A model generated the notes under the pieces. That model had not been told where the DNA came from. It saw only the letters and a list, made by a program, of their open reading frames with translations, and did not search any database. Below are positions 33,836 through 44,100 of a DNA stretch of 61,797 nucleotides, one piece after another (the stretch's first letter is position 1; the number at the start of each line of letters is the position of its first letter). The translations under genes and the position numbers were made by a program. The DNA is from an uncultured Eubacteriales bacterium. GTDB taxonomy: Bacteria > Bacillota > Clostridia > Lachnospirales > Lachnospiraceae. The stretch lies in assembly GCA_949284175.1 (NCBI GenBank), contig CASDVE010000019.1, forward strand, positions 1 through 61,797, read 5' to 3'.

Positions 33836-34081
33836 ATGAATAATGAAAATATAACTGACAATTCAGACTATTTTATTGAAATTGGATATAATATTGCATA
33901 TTATAGAAAACATAAGGGTTTTACTCAAGAACAGTTTGCAGAGAAACTCGGAATAAGTCGACAACATCTTGGTGCTATTGAAGCTCCAAATATTGTACGT
34001 CCTTTTTCTCTCGACTTACTTTTTACTATGGCTAAAATTCTTGAAATTGCTCCTTATAAATTGCTTGTTTTTAAGGATTAA
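33836..34081 (+). CDS. XRE-family helix-turn-helix protein
   Basis: This 81-residue protein is essentially a single helix-turn-helix domain: IGYNIAYYRKHKGFTQEQFAEKLGISRQHLGAIEAPN (18-54) plus SLDLLFTMAKILEIAPYKLLVF. AAGAGGT lies five bases before the ATG. It is on the plus strand, convergent with the end of the biosynthetic operon and overlapping the reductase stop by 11 bases. It probably regulates this region; no operator could be assigned. Confidence 0.8.
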   Translation: MNNENITDNSDYFIEIGYNIAYYRKHKGFTQEQFAEKLGISRQHLGAIEAPNIVRPFSLDLLFTMAKILEIAPYKLLVFKD

Positions 34082-34988
34082 CTTGTTGCTTTTCTATAAT
34101 TTTATTATAGTATGACCAATTTTTCATTTTTAGATTGTTGCTTTTTCCCTTTTTAAGTATTTCGTAATATGCATATATCCATTCATTATACCCATGTCTA
34201 TAGTGTTCTGTAATCATCCACTGAGTTGTATTGTCTGCAAACATTTTTTTTAATACATTTCCAATTATCCACCAGGGCAAAAATAATAGTATTTCTGGCC
34301 ACATATTGGAAATTCTAACCCCTGTTTTCATACATAATTGTAAGCCGTCTCGATAAGCTTTAATATATCTTTTTAATACAAACAAATTTGGATATTTAAG
34401 TCCCTTATTCTTCATATCGATAAATAAGCCTATTGAAATTGCTTGCATTAAATAATGTACTTTTATCCACTCACTAAATCTTTTTTCTATTCGTATAGTA
34501 GCTCCTAAACTCTTTAATATATGTTCATCTAAATCTCCATTATTCATATCTTCCAAAATAATTTTACCTTTGCTGAAAACTATTGCATTAATCTTGTTTT
34601 TCCCAACACGTCCACCTCCTATATTTCTTGGAAATCCAAGTGTAAAGTTATCGTAATACTTTTCAATCTCTTTTCGACCTTCATAGTTATTTCCTAATAT
34701 CAATAAATGACAATTACAGTTTTGTTGTTTTAGTATATTAATATACTTTATGACGCTCATTCGATTAACAGCTATTATTACTAAATCATAGATAGCATTA
34801 TATTGTTCAGTATAATAAGGCATATATTTTTCTTTTTTTAGTAAATTTAGTTGTTCATTAAATAATGTAATATTAATAGGCGTTTGATCCTGTAACTTGG
34901 GTTCTAATACATGTACAATATGCTCTTTTGACAAAAGATAAGCATATGTAATACCTATTGTTCCCCTTCCTACTACTAATATTTTCAT
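34071..34988 (-). CDS. Ketopantoate-reductase-like (PanE/ApbA family) oxidoreductase of the NRPS/PKS cluster
   Basis: This NAD(P)-dependent oxidoreductase is the last gene of the biosynthetic operon, 305 residues. The N-terminal Rossmann motif is MKILVVGRGTIGITYAYLLS, followed by DLVIIAVNRMSVIKYI and LGNNYEGRKEI. The C-terminal half is helical, as in the PanE family, with EWIKVHYLMQAISIG near 180. The start at 34988 forms an ATGA overlap with the exporter stop and has GGAGGG upstream. It is unlikely to serve pantothenate synthesis here; reduction of a carbonyl or imine in the assembled product is a plausible tailoring role, but this is inference. Confidence 0.7.
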   Translation of the reverse strand: MKILVVGRGTIGITYAYLLSKEHIVHVLEPKLQDQTPINITLFNEQLNLLKKEKYMPYYTEQYNAIYDLVIIAVNRMSVIKYINILKQQNCNCHLLILGNNYEGRKEIEKYYDNFTLGFPRNIGGGRVGKNKINAIVFSKGKIILEDMNNGDLDEHILKSLGATIRIEKRFSEWIKVHYLMQAISIGLFIDMKNKGLKYPNLFVLKRYIKAYRDGLQLCMKTGVRISNMWPEILLFLPWWIIGNVLKKMFADNTTQWMITEHYRHGYNEWIYAYYEILKKGKSNNLKMKNWSYYNKIIEKQQVNP

Positions 34989-36316
34989 AGTTGTTCCCTC
35001 CATTTAAACCGCACATTGCATCTCTTTTTCATATTTAGTGAAAATATTAAACATACTATATAACTAAAAAGAATTCCTCCCCATATTGCTTCAATTCTAT
35101 TAAACACCAGCACAGATATCATTATAAAAGGAATTCTACATACCAAATAACATATAAGCATTATGCTTAAACCTAATTTTTCATTTTTTATTCCATTGAA
35201 AACACCCATAATTGAACATGTAATACAATTACAAAAATATCCCATAAATATAATAGTAAAATATTTTTTAACAATTTCCGTAATGTAATTATTTCTGGCT
35301 ATTCCAAATATATTGCTGCCAAAAGAAATATATAATATAGCTAAAAATATAATTGTTATAAATATGCTTAAACCTATTCCACATTTGTAGAAAATTGAAA
35401 TTCTTTTCTTATCATCTGCCCCATATGCATTACTTGTTAACGTTGTCAAAGTAAAACTTATTGCCATTGCAGGTAAAAATATTATCGTTTCAACTTTATT
35501 TGCAATTCCAAAACCAGCGATTTCATTAATGGAAAATTTACTAACGAAAAATGTTACACATAATAAACTGATTGAGGGAATAATTTGTTGCAATATTAGT
35601 CCCCAAGAGATTCTAAGTATTTGAAGAACTTCCCGCAAATGAATTTTTTTAATACAAACGATTTCTTTCTTTTTATAAATTTTAATATATAGAATAAAGA
35701 AACATACAATCACTGTTTGTGATATAAGCGTAGCAATTGCTGCACCTGATACTCCCAACTTTGGTATAATTCCATATCCCCCTATCATAAAGGGATCTAA
35801 TATGATATTTATAAATGTAGAGATCATTAAAAAAACCATTTGTGTAATTGTATCATTTTCGGCTCTTAAAACAGCAGCAAAATGATAATACAAAAAAACG
35901 GGAAATAGACCAACAATAGAAATCATATAATATTCTTTTGTATCAATCCACATTTGCTGTGTAACGTTAAAGATTTCGAAAAAGAACTTATATCCTGAAA
36001 CTAAGAATAAAACAAGGCAAAAGCAAATTAGTAGTGTCATAGTAAATCCTGAACTGCTATATACTTTTGCTTGATCCTGCTTTCTTTTCCCGATACAGTC
36101 CGAAATCAATATTGTTTCTCCATTAGTAAATCCACTTGCTATTGCCGATGCTATTACAATAATTGGGTATATAATAGTGACTGATGCTACCGAATCATTA
36201 TTTAAAATTTTTCCTATCCAATAAATATCTATTACAGAATACAGTGAATTAACAATAAATCCAACAAGGATAGGGAAAAAAATCAATGAGATTTTTTTGA
36301 TTTCCTTATTTATCAT
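34985..36316 (-). CDS. MATE-family multidrug/toxin exporter of the NRPS/PKS cluster
   Basis: This is a twelve-helix antiporter of 443 residues. It starts at ATG 36316 (AAGAGGT six bases upstream), 14 bases after the acyltransferase stop. MATE hallmarks are the first helices (FFPILVGFIVNSLYSVIDIYWIGKI), the SGFTNGETILISDCIGKRKQDQAKVY turn, NIILDPFMIGGYGIIPKLGVSGAAIATLISQ near 180-210, and AGFGIANKVETIIFLPAMAIS near 260 in the second half. It most likely exports the cluster product or protects the producer. Confidence 0.88.
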   Translation of the reverse strand: MINKEIKKISLIFFPILVGFIVNSLYSVIDIYWIGKILNNDSVASVTIIYPIIVIASAIASGFTNGETILISDCIGKRKQDQAKVYSSSGFTMTLLICFCLVLFLVSGYKFFFEIFNVTQQMWIDTKEYYMISIVGLFPVFLYYHFAAVLRAENDTITQMVFLMISTFINIILDPFMIGGYGIIPKLGVSGAAIATLISQTVIVCFFILYIKIYKKKEIVCIKKIHLREVLQILRISWGLILQQIIPSISLLCVTFFVSKFSINEIAGFGIANKVETIIFLPAMAISFTLTTLTSNAYGADDKKRISIFYKCGIGLSIFITIIFLAILYISFGSNIFGIARNNYITEIVKKYFTIIFMGYFCNCITCSIMGVFNGIKNEKLGLSIMLICYLVCRIPFIMISVLVFNRIEAIWGGILFSYIVCLIFSLNMKKRCNVRFKWREQL

Positions 36317-36330
36317 TAGAATACCTCTTC

Positions 36331-37473
36331 TTAAATTTTCCAACTTCCTATTTCATCATTTATAAATGCTAAAGCCTCATTTTCTGTATAGCCTTTTAAA
36401 CAAAACATCTGTTTTAATAAATCAATACATTGAGATATTTTATTATTATCAAGTACAATACTTTCTAGTTTTTTTACACATTCTTTCATTTGATTGTTAT
36501 TATAAAAAACTTCTTCTTTAATGGGATAACAAGCTATAATCCGACTAGCATAATTTAAAATTATTTCTGGATAGCCTATATATTCTTTTACTAAATTCCA
36601 GCTTTTATTTAGTTTATATAGATGAATTCCTTCTCTTTCTAGCATAGAATATAAAATATGTCTAATACCTGCATCAATTAATATGCTATTATTTTTACTA
36701 GTTACATATTTAATACACTCTATCCAATTAACTGGTTTACACAATTGATCCCTTAATGAATCTTTTATTTCTTCAATACTAGCAAATGGCAAAGCTGTTT
36801 TATTAGAAATTACATTACAACATGGCATTCTCCATTGATATCTATCTAAAAATTTTCTAAATTCGTCTTGAACTCCTTTTAATAAAGAATTATGCATTGC
36901 CATACTTACATTTAAATAGGTAAACTGTGACTTTACTATTTTTGTTTCAAATTTTTCTAATTCCTTTTTTAATCCAGATATAACAAATTGTCTTTTACCA
37001 TTTTTACATGCAATCTCAAGTGTTTGAAAATCTTTTATACCGTTTAAAATTTCTTCTTCATCCATACCATTAACACTTATCATTCCTGATGGTGGAAATT
37101 TATTAAATTCTGAGTCTATTAGTTCTCCTCTCTTTTTTAATATTTTTACCATATCCTCAAAATCAATAGCATTAGAACATACTAAACTAATATATTCTCC
37201 TAAACTATGTCCTATCATATACTTAATATTTATTGCCATTTTTGATTCATAATATTTATAAAATCCCACACCTATTGCTAATAACACAACCTGACTAGTT
37301 TCCATATCTTCAATCTTTTCATTTTTTGAAATGATTTTTTTTAAATCTTTTTCTACAATCTCACTTGCAATACTCAAATACTTATCAATATACACTTTTT
37401 CAACTTGACATTCTTTTAAAATATCAGAAATTAAAATCCCTTGTCCTGGAAATAGCATTACAAAATTCTTCAT
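36331..37473 (-). CDS. Free-standing (trans-acting) malonyl-CoA acyltransferase with a C-terminal extension
   Basis: This FabD-like acyltransferase should load malonyl onto the AT-less PKS module. The start ATG 37473 gives MKNFVMLFPGQG with GAAAGG upstream. Motifs are FPGQG (8-12), the nucleophile elbow GHSLGEY (Ser near 86), RGELID, and the histidine region VSMAMHNSLL near 185; ISNKTALPF and KPVNWIECI follow. FabD-type proteins end after about 300 residues. This protein runs to 380, with a helical tail (NNNQMKECVKKLESI...QMFCLKGYTENEALAFINDE) of unknown role, perhaps docking. It lies between NRPS3 and the exporter. Confidence 0.85.
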   Translation of the reverse strand: MKNFVMLFPGQGILISDILKECQVEKVYIDKYLSIASEIVEKDLKKIISKNEKIEDMETSQVVLLAIGVGFYKYYESKMAINIKYMIGHSLGEYISLVCSNAIDFEDMVKILKKRGELIDSEFNKFPPSGMISVNGMDEEEILNGIKDFQTLEIACKNGKRQFVISGLKKELEKFETKIVKSQFTYLNVSMAMHNSLLKGVQDEFRKFLDRYQWRMPCCNVISNKTALPFASIEEIKDSLRDQLCKPVNWIECIKYVTSKNNSILIDAGIRHILYSMLEREGIHLYKLNKSWNLVKEYIGYPEIILNYASRIIACYPIKEEVFYNNNQMKECVKKLESIVLDNNKISQCIDLLKQMFCLKGYTENEALAFINDEIGSWKI

Positions 37474-37492
37474 ATTTTTTCCTTTCTTTATA

Positions 37493-37524
37493 CCTAAACA
37501 ATATTGTAAAAAATATTGTTTAGG
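37493..37524 (-). promoter_or_regulatory. Intercistronic hairpin between NRPS3 and the acyltransferase gene
   Basis: A perfect 13-bp stem (CCTAAACAATATT / AATATTGTTTAGG) with a 6-base loop fills most of the 75-base gap. No T run follows on the minus strand, so it is more likely an mRNA processing or stability structure than a terminator. Confidence 0.6.
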
Positions 37525-37548
37525 CAAATTCATAAAATGGTATTATGT

Positions 37549-40500
37549 TCAAATAAACTGCACTTTTTTACAATACTCCATCATTTTTTTAACATGCATT
37601 TCATCTACTTTTTCCCATTCAAAGTTCATTGTTTCTAAATACCCCATTGTCTTAGAAAAATCTATCACAAAACGTGTTTGTTCTGAGTTCCCTGAAACCA
37701 AACCAGAATGTATCATAAAATCATTTACATAGAAAGATTTGTCATTATCTTTTAGATCTCTGGTTAAATTTATAATAAAATCTCTAATTTCTAATGTTGG
37801 AAGATTTAGCAACTTAGAAATTTTCATAGGATTCACTATATGGTTATTTATAATATGAAAAGTTTTATTTAATAAATTTTCTTTATTGTATAACATAATT
37901 ATCGCTTTAGCCGCTTGATCAACATAGGTAAAATTCCATATGTCTGTTTCTATTTCTGGAAAGTATCCTAATTTATATAAATCTCTGATTATACTATAAA
38001 ATGCATTGCTTTGAATATTTTTTTGAAAAATTCCGCTTTTAGAGTCAAATACTAAATTTCCAACTCTAAAGATATTTATATTAATTTTGTCACGCAATTT
38101 TATAGCTTGAATTTCTGCTGATAGTTTACTTTCTAAATATAAATTATCTAATTTCTGCCCAACATCTGTTAGACTTTCGTTAAAACATATCTCCTCTTTT
38201 CCACTAATTCTTCCTCCAGCAATACTTAATGTCGAAACTAGATTATAATCTTTCTTTTTTCCTATCATACAGAATTTTAATAATTCTTCATTTCCAGAAT
38301 CATTAACCAAATAATCTTTTTCCGTTCCAAAATGTTTTACATTAGCTGCAGCGTTTATAATGCAATCTATACTCTCTGATAATTCATAATACTCTTTTGG
38401 TAATAATCCAAAATATTTATTAACCAAATCTCCTTTGAAACAATATATTCTTTTTTTATCTTCATCGCTTAATAATTTTCCAAAATAGAACATCATATTA
38501 TTTTCGATTCTATTTATAACTTCATGGCACCCTTTTTCTCTACATATCAAAAATACATTACTACAAGAACTTTTTAAAAGTTCATTTAAAATATGAGTAC
38601 CTAAATATCCTGTTCCACCTAAAAGCAATATATTTTGGTAATTAACAACTTTGCCGATATCATTAGAACTCGAAACATGTTTACACAAATATGGACTATA
38701 TATTGCCGTTTCTAAAAATGAATCAAATAAACGTTTCTCAATACTTACATTTTTCCATTTAATACTATTTGCGATTTTTCTTATTGTTTTCTGCTCATAA
38801 ATGTCTTGCGGAGAAATATTGGCATAGCTTCTCAATTTTTCTACAAGTTTAATAACCTTGATTGATGTATACCCATACTCAAATAAATTGTCATCTAGTC
38901 CAATATAATCTTTCGAAGTTTCAAGGTATTTTTCATATACAAGTTTTTCTTTTGGATTCATTTTTTCTGTATTTAGTTTATCCATATTATTGGGCAATTC
39001 TTCGATATTAATTTTTCCGTTAATTGTTCTAGGAAAATCTTTCAAAAATATAAAACTGCTAGGAATTACACTTGTATTTAATTTATCTTTTAAAATGCTA
39101 TAAAATTCTTTTGGACTATATTCTCTTAGTGAAGTATAATAGGCAATTAAATTAATTTCATTATTTTCATTTTTTTGAATTACTATTTTTACCTCATTTA
39201 TATCATTTATTTCCAATAATGCCTTTTCAATTTCGTCAATTTCTATCCTAATTCCATTTATTTTTATCTGATTATCTTTTCTGCCAATTAAATTAATATT
39301 TCCGTTGCTATCTAAATATCCGTAATCGCCAGTAAAATACATTTTTCCATTAATATATTTATTATTAATGTTTTTAAAACTTTTATTGTCTGTGATATTT
39401 ATATAGCCATCAGAAACATTCCTTCCTACACATGATATTTCTCCTTTCATGCCCGGTGGTACTAAATGACCTTCTCTATTAACAATGCAGACTTTATTAT
39501 TATAAGCAGGTTTACCTACACAAGAAATATTTTCTTGTTGCAAATTTGTATTAGCCAAAATTCCAATCGTGCATTCAGTCGGGCCATATTCATTAACTAA
39601 CATTATATTTTTATTTATGTTTCTTATGTTATTTATCAATGATTTAGTTGCTTTCTCTGCTGCTAAAATAATTACATTAAACTGCTCTATCACCTGACTA
39701 TCCGCATTAATTAAATAACTCAACATGGACGGAACAATGCTTGTGATATTAACCTTTTCATTTTTTATTACTTGAGTGATATATCTATAATCAATTCGTT
39801 TACTTTCTGGAATCATTACTAATCTACCACCACTTAACAAACTTGAATAAAGATTAGCAGCAAAACCATCGAATGAAAATGAAATTAATTGTAATGTAAT
39901 ACTACTTTCGTTGTACCGATATAATTTATTTCTCCATGAAATATAATTAATCAGATTATCAGAGGAGATTCTAACACCTTTAGGAACACCCGTTGTACCA
40001 GAGGTAAATATAGTATATACATATTTTCCATACTCTAATGGTTCACATAATTCTTCATTACATTTATTTACAATCACTTTTTTCACAGAAATCTTGTTCA
40101 TGTATGCATTTTCTTCTTTTACTAAGCATATTTTCATTTTGGTTTCTTTGAGAATATATCTTATTTTTGAATCTGGTTGTTGCATATCAATAGGAATATA
40201 TGTTGCACCTACCATTAAAGTTGCTATTATAGCTACCACCATGTCTATAGATCTTGGCATATAAATTCCTATGTTATCATCTTTTTGAATATTATTTTTT
40301 TTCAATTCTCTTGCAACACACTTCGAAGATTTCCATAACTCTCCATATGTAATAGAAGTATTTCCACAAATAACAGCTATTCTATCTTTAGATTTCTTAC
40401 ATTCTTTTTCTAAAAGATTCAAAATATGATTATTAACAAAAGGAAAATTATTATTTGATTGAGCAAGCATTTTCTTTGCTGTTTTTTCTGCTACAAGTTC

Positions 40501-41106
40501 TAAAGATTCTAATTTACTATCACTCTTTTCTATTACTTGTTCCAAAAAAAATGCATATCCGGTCAAAAAGTTTTCTATTGATAATCGATCTATACCTTTT
40601 CCCCAATACTCAACAATAATTTTGTTTTCTTCCATATTTAAAAGGCATAAATTTCTTTTGGATAAATCAAGAGATTTTATATATTTATTTTTATCAAACT
40701 TGTAATGCATTTTGGTATAATATATAGAAAAAAATGTAGCTTTTTCATACAATTCTTGTGTTTCCCTTTTCTCTTTATTGGAAAAAATATTTTCTAATTC
40801 ATTTAACTCATTTTTCAAACATGTCTTAAATGTATTTTCATAATCAACAGAAAGCGTACTTATAGGGAAATTAGTATAACTGGCATTTTCAAATATTAAT
40901 ATAGAAACTTCTTTTGAACCTGTACATTTTCCCAAAAATGTTCTTAATACAGCGTTATATAATACATATTCTAATTTGCAATTTTTTTGGCATATTTCTT
41001 TGATTCTACTTTTTATTTTATCTTCTAAACTTGTTTCCACTTTTACATATTGTAAACCATCAGATTTTGGCGGAAAAACATCTGGTAAATTCAAAAATTG
41101 TTTCAT
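37549..41106 (-). CDS. NRPS3: C-like remnant, A, T and terminal thioester reductase
   Basis: This 1185-residue final module starts with about 215 residues resembling the C-terminal lobe of a condensation domain without HHxxxDG. The A domain follows (FTSGTTGVPKG near 365, EYGPTECTIG near 520, GRKDNQIKINGIRIE near 615). Hand-aligned pocket residues are D-G-A-S-I-A-E-I-G-K, nearest to tyrosine/aromatic codes. The carrier site is divergent (FEYGYTSIKVI near 740). The C-terminal 350 residues are a reductase (LLLGGTGYLGTHIL near 828, YLESK catalytic pair near 985), predicting reductive release as an aldehyde or alcohol. AGGAGG precedes the ATG. The upstream PKS protein supplies the working C domain in trans. 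Confidence 0.88.
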   Translation of the reverse strand: MKQFLNLPDVFPPKSDGLQYVKVETSLEDKIKSRIKEICQKNCKLEYVLYNAVLRTFLGKCTGSKEVSILIFENASYTNFPISTLSVDYENTFKTCLKNELNELENIFSNKEKRETQELYEKATFFSIYYTKMHYKFDKNKYIKSLDLSKRNLCLLNMEENKIIVEYWGKGIDRLSIENFLTGYAFFLEQVIEKSDSKLESLELVAEKTAKKMLAQSNNNFPFVNNHILNLLEKECKKSKDRIAVICGNTSITYGELWKSSKCVARELKKNNIQKDDNIGIYMPRSIDMVVAIIATLMVGATYIPIDMQQPDSKIRYILKETKMKICLVKEENAYMNKISVKKVIVNKCNEELCEPLEYGKYVYTIFTSGTTGVPKGVRISSDNLINYISWRNKLYRYNESSITLQLISFSFDGFAANLYSSLLSGGRLVMIPESKRIDYRYITQVIKNEKVNITSIVPSMLSYLINADSQVIEQFNVIILAAEKATKSLINNIRNINKNIMLVNEYGPTECTIGILANTNLQQENISCVGKPAYNNKVCIVNREGHLVPPGMKGEISCVGRNVSDGYINITDNKSFKNINNKYINGKMYFTGDYGYLDSNGNINLIGRKDNQIKINGIRIEIDEIEKALLEINDINEVKIVIQKNENNEINLIAYYTSLREYSPKEFYSILKDKLNTSVIPSSFIFLKDFPRTINGKINIEELPNNMDKLNTEKMNPKEKLVYEKYLETSKDYIGLDDNLFEYGYTSIKVIKLVEKLRSYANISPQDIYEQKTIRKIANSIKWKNVSIEKRLFDSFLETAIYSPYLCKHVSSSNDIGKVVNYQNILLLGGTGYLGTHILNELLKSSCSNVFLICREKGCHEVINRIENNMMFYFGKLLSDEDKKRIYCFKGDLVNKYFGLLPKEYYELSESIDCIINAAANVKHFGTEKDYLVNDSGNEELLKFCMIGKKKDYNLVSTLSIAGGRISGKEEICFNESLTDVGQKLDNLYLESKLSAEIQAIKLRDKININIFRVGNLVFDSKSGIFQKNIQSNAFYSIIRDLYKLGYFPEIETDIWNFTYVDQAAKAIIMLYNKENLLNKTFHIINNHIVNPMKISKLLNLPTLEIRDFIINLTRDLKDNDKSFYVNDFMIHSGLVSGNSEQTRFVIDFSKTMGYLETMNFEWEKVDEMHVKKMMEYCKKVQFI

Positions 41107-41121
41107 AATTCCTCCTGTTTA

Positions 41122-44100
41122 TCAGAAATTAAATTCTTTATCAAAAAAGGTATTTTGTGCTTTTATTTCTACTAAATTTTTTAATTGCACCGTACAATTA
41201 TCTTCAATATTCTCTACAAAATCATTCATATATTGAATGATTTTGTTAATCTCACTTTTTGAATATATATCTTTCCTATACTCAAAAAATCCACTTATTT
41301 GATTCTCATTAATTGTTGTTTGTAAGATAATATCAAATGCAGTTTTTCGTCTTTCAGGAAATATCTGTTTTAAACAATTGCTACTAATAATTTTATTATG
41401 AAAATTTTGATGAGAATATAAAGTATCAAAATATAAATGTTTTCCAGTTTTTTCTAATAATTCGTATTGAAACCCATCAAAAAACAACAACATATTTTTA
41501 ATTTCTTTATCTATCTTTTTAAGATAATCAATAAAATTTTCATCATTTATTTTTGATATGAGAGGTAAATTTTTAACAAACATTCCTATTTGATTTTGAA
41601 CGGAATTTGTATTTCTTCCATCAACTGGCACACCTATTATAAGTTCGTCTTTTTTAGTTATTTTATGTAATGATAATAAATAAATACTTAAATTCAAACT
41701 ATAGAAGCTAACCTCATACTTTTTCAAAAATGTATTCATTTTTTTCAAAATTTTATCTTGAATATCAAAATACACTATTTCAGAATTATATTCCATTGGA
41801 CAAGAATTCATAAGCCTTTTTGTGTCTGGAAAATTTTTTAAATATGTTTCCCAGTATAAATTTGCCTTCTCGAAATCCGATGTTTTATAATATTCTTTAT
41901 GTTCTTCTATATAATTATAAAAATCATAATCTTTGTTTTCTAATTTTCTCCCCTCATAAAGCGATGCAAAATCATCTAATAAAATTTGTAAAGAATGACC
42001 ATCTACAATTATATGATGTACATCCAGGAATAAATACGCTTTATTTTTGCAATGCAATATTTTTGCCTTAAAAAGTGGTTCATTAAATATATCAAATGGG
42101 ATAGTATACCTTGCAAATAGCTCGTTTTGATCACAATCATCCCAAATTTCTTCCACCTTCCAATCCTTCAGTTCTAATTTTTTCTGTAAAATTTTTTCTT
42201 TATATACAAGGCAGCTATTTAAGCATCTATTATTTTTTACTACTTCTTGCAATGTTTTTTTGATCATTTCAATATTATTTTTATCAGTAATTTCAAATAA
42301 CATTGGAAGGTTATATTGCAAACTACTTTTATCTATTAGATATGAATAATAAATTGGACGCTGCTGTTCTATTAGTTCACAAAAATTCACTTCGCTTTCT
42401 ATTTTCTTTTTAAACTTATTTTTTTTGACAATTAAACTATTTTCAACTAATGAATTGTTTAATATATCTATAACAGAAATGCCTATATATCCTTTTTCTT
42501 TTAAAAGATTGTATGCTTTTATAGCCAGAATAGAATCTCCACCCAAATTTTGCCATTTATCATATACATTTATTTCTGAAACACCTAAAGTTTCTTTCCA
42601 CACGCTTGCCAAAATGTACTCCATTTCAGAATACTTATTATCTTTTTTTCCACACAATTTAATCTTTACATCATTTTCTACATTTTCAATCCAAAATCGT
42701 TTATGTACAAAAGGATATGTAGGTAGCGAAATAATTGTTCCTCCTTCTATTTTATATTGTTCTTGTTTTAGCCACTTACATAATGCAATATACAGATGTT
42801 CTTCAAGGTTATTTTCAAATTTGTATACTTCGTAACTATCATCAAATAAATAAATGTCCTTTCTTTCGTGTAAGCAATTATAATTATTTAAAATAATTTG
42901 TAATTTATTTTTTAAATCATTTATATTACTAAAAACTATACAGCATTTATATTGATATACATTACGATGATTTATTAGAGTATGCATCAAATTTTTTATA
43001 TTTACTTGATTATGTTCAAGGAATAAGCTGTACTTATTTAAGTATACTTTTAAGCTTTCTGGATTTTTAGCTGACAATAAAAATATATTCTTTTCACTAC
43101 TATTTTCGCTTTCAGTTGTATACTCATAAAAAGGATAATTTTCTAAAACAACATGTACATTTGTTCCGCTTAATCCAAATGAATTAACACCACATCTCAT
43201 TGTTTTGTCTTTCCATTCTATTACATTTGTATTGACATATACAGCTGATTTCAAAAAATCAATTTCCTTGTTAGGCTTAACAAAATTAATCGTTGCAAAT
43301 AATTTTTTATACATAAAACAGACAATCATTTTTAGAACACCAGCTAAACCAGATGCACAATCCAAATGCCCTATATTCGATTTAATAGAACCAATCCCAC
43401 AAAATTGCTTTCTATTGGTGTATTCTTCAAAAGCCATGTTAATTGCATTGACCTCTATTGGATCACCTAATTTAGTACCTGTCCCATGTGTTTCGATATA
43501 TGATATACTTTCTGGATTTATTTGAGCATCTTTCCAAGCATTAATCAATAATTCTTTTTGGGCCAATGCACTCGGTGCTGTCAAACCAATAGAATGTCCA
43601 TCTTGATTAATTGCACTACCTTTAATAACAGCATAGATATTATTTTTTTCTTTAATAGCATCATCTTTTCTTTTAACGACAAAAACAATACAGCCTTCCC
43701 CTGATACAGTACCATCTGCAAAATCGTCAAAACTTCTTATTTCCTCTAATTCTGACTCTATGCCTATCTCTTGTTCATCCTTTGCAGGATATAAATTTAA
43801 TTTTATACTTCCCACAATAGCTGCATCACATTCTCTATTTCTTAAACTTGAACAAGCATAATGCAATGCAGCTAATCCAGATGAACACGCTGTATCAATA
43901 CATAAACTTGGACCTTTAAGATTTAATAAATAGGATAATCGACTTGCTATAATTGAATTAATATTTCCAGTCATTGCACTTTCAATATTTTTCCCATACT
44001 TTGCAATTAAATTTTTATATGTATATATATCGTCTCCTCTATATCCTAAAAAAACACCAACCTTTTTTCCGTCTATATCTTTTTTTCTAAAACCAGCATT

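Noticed and set aside
34071..34988. Housekeeping ketopantoate reductase for pantothenate synthesis
   Set aside because: It is translationally coupled to the exporter at the end of the NRPS/PKS operon and only the Rossmann half is clearly PanE-like, so a tailoring role fits better.
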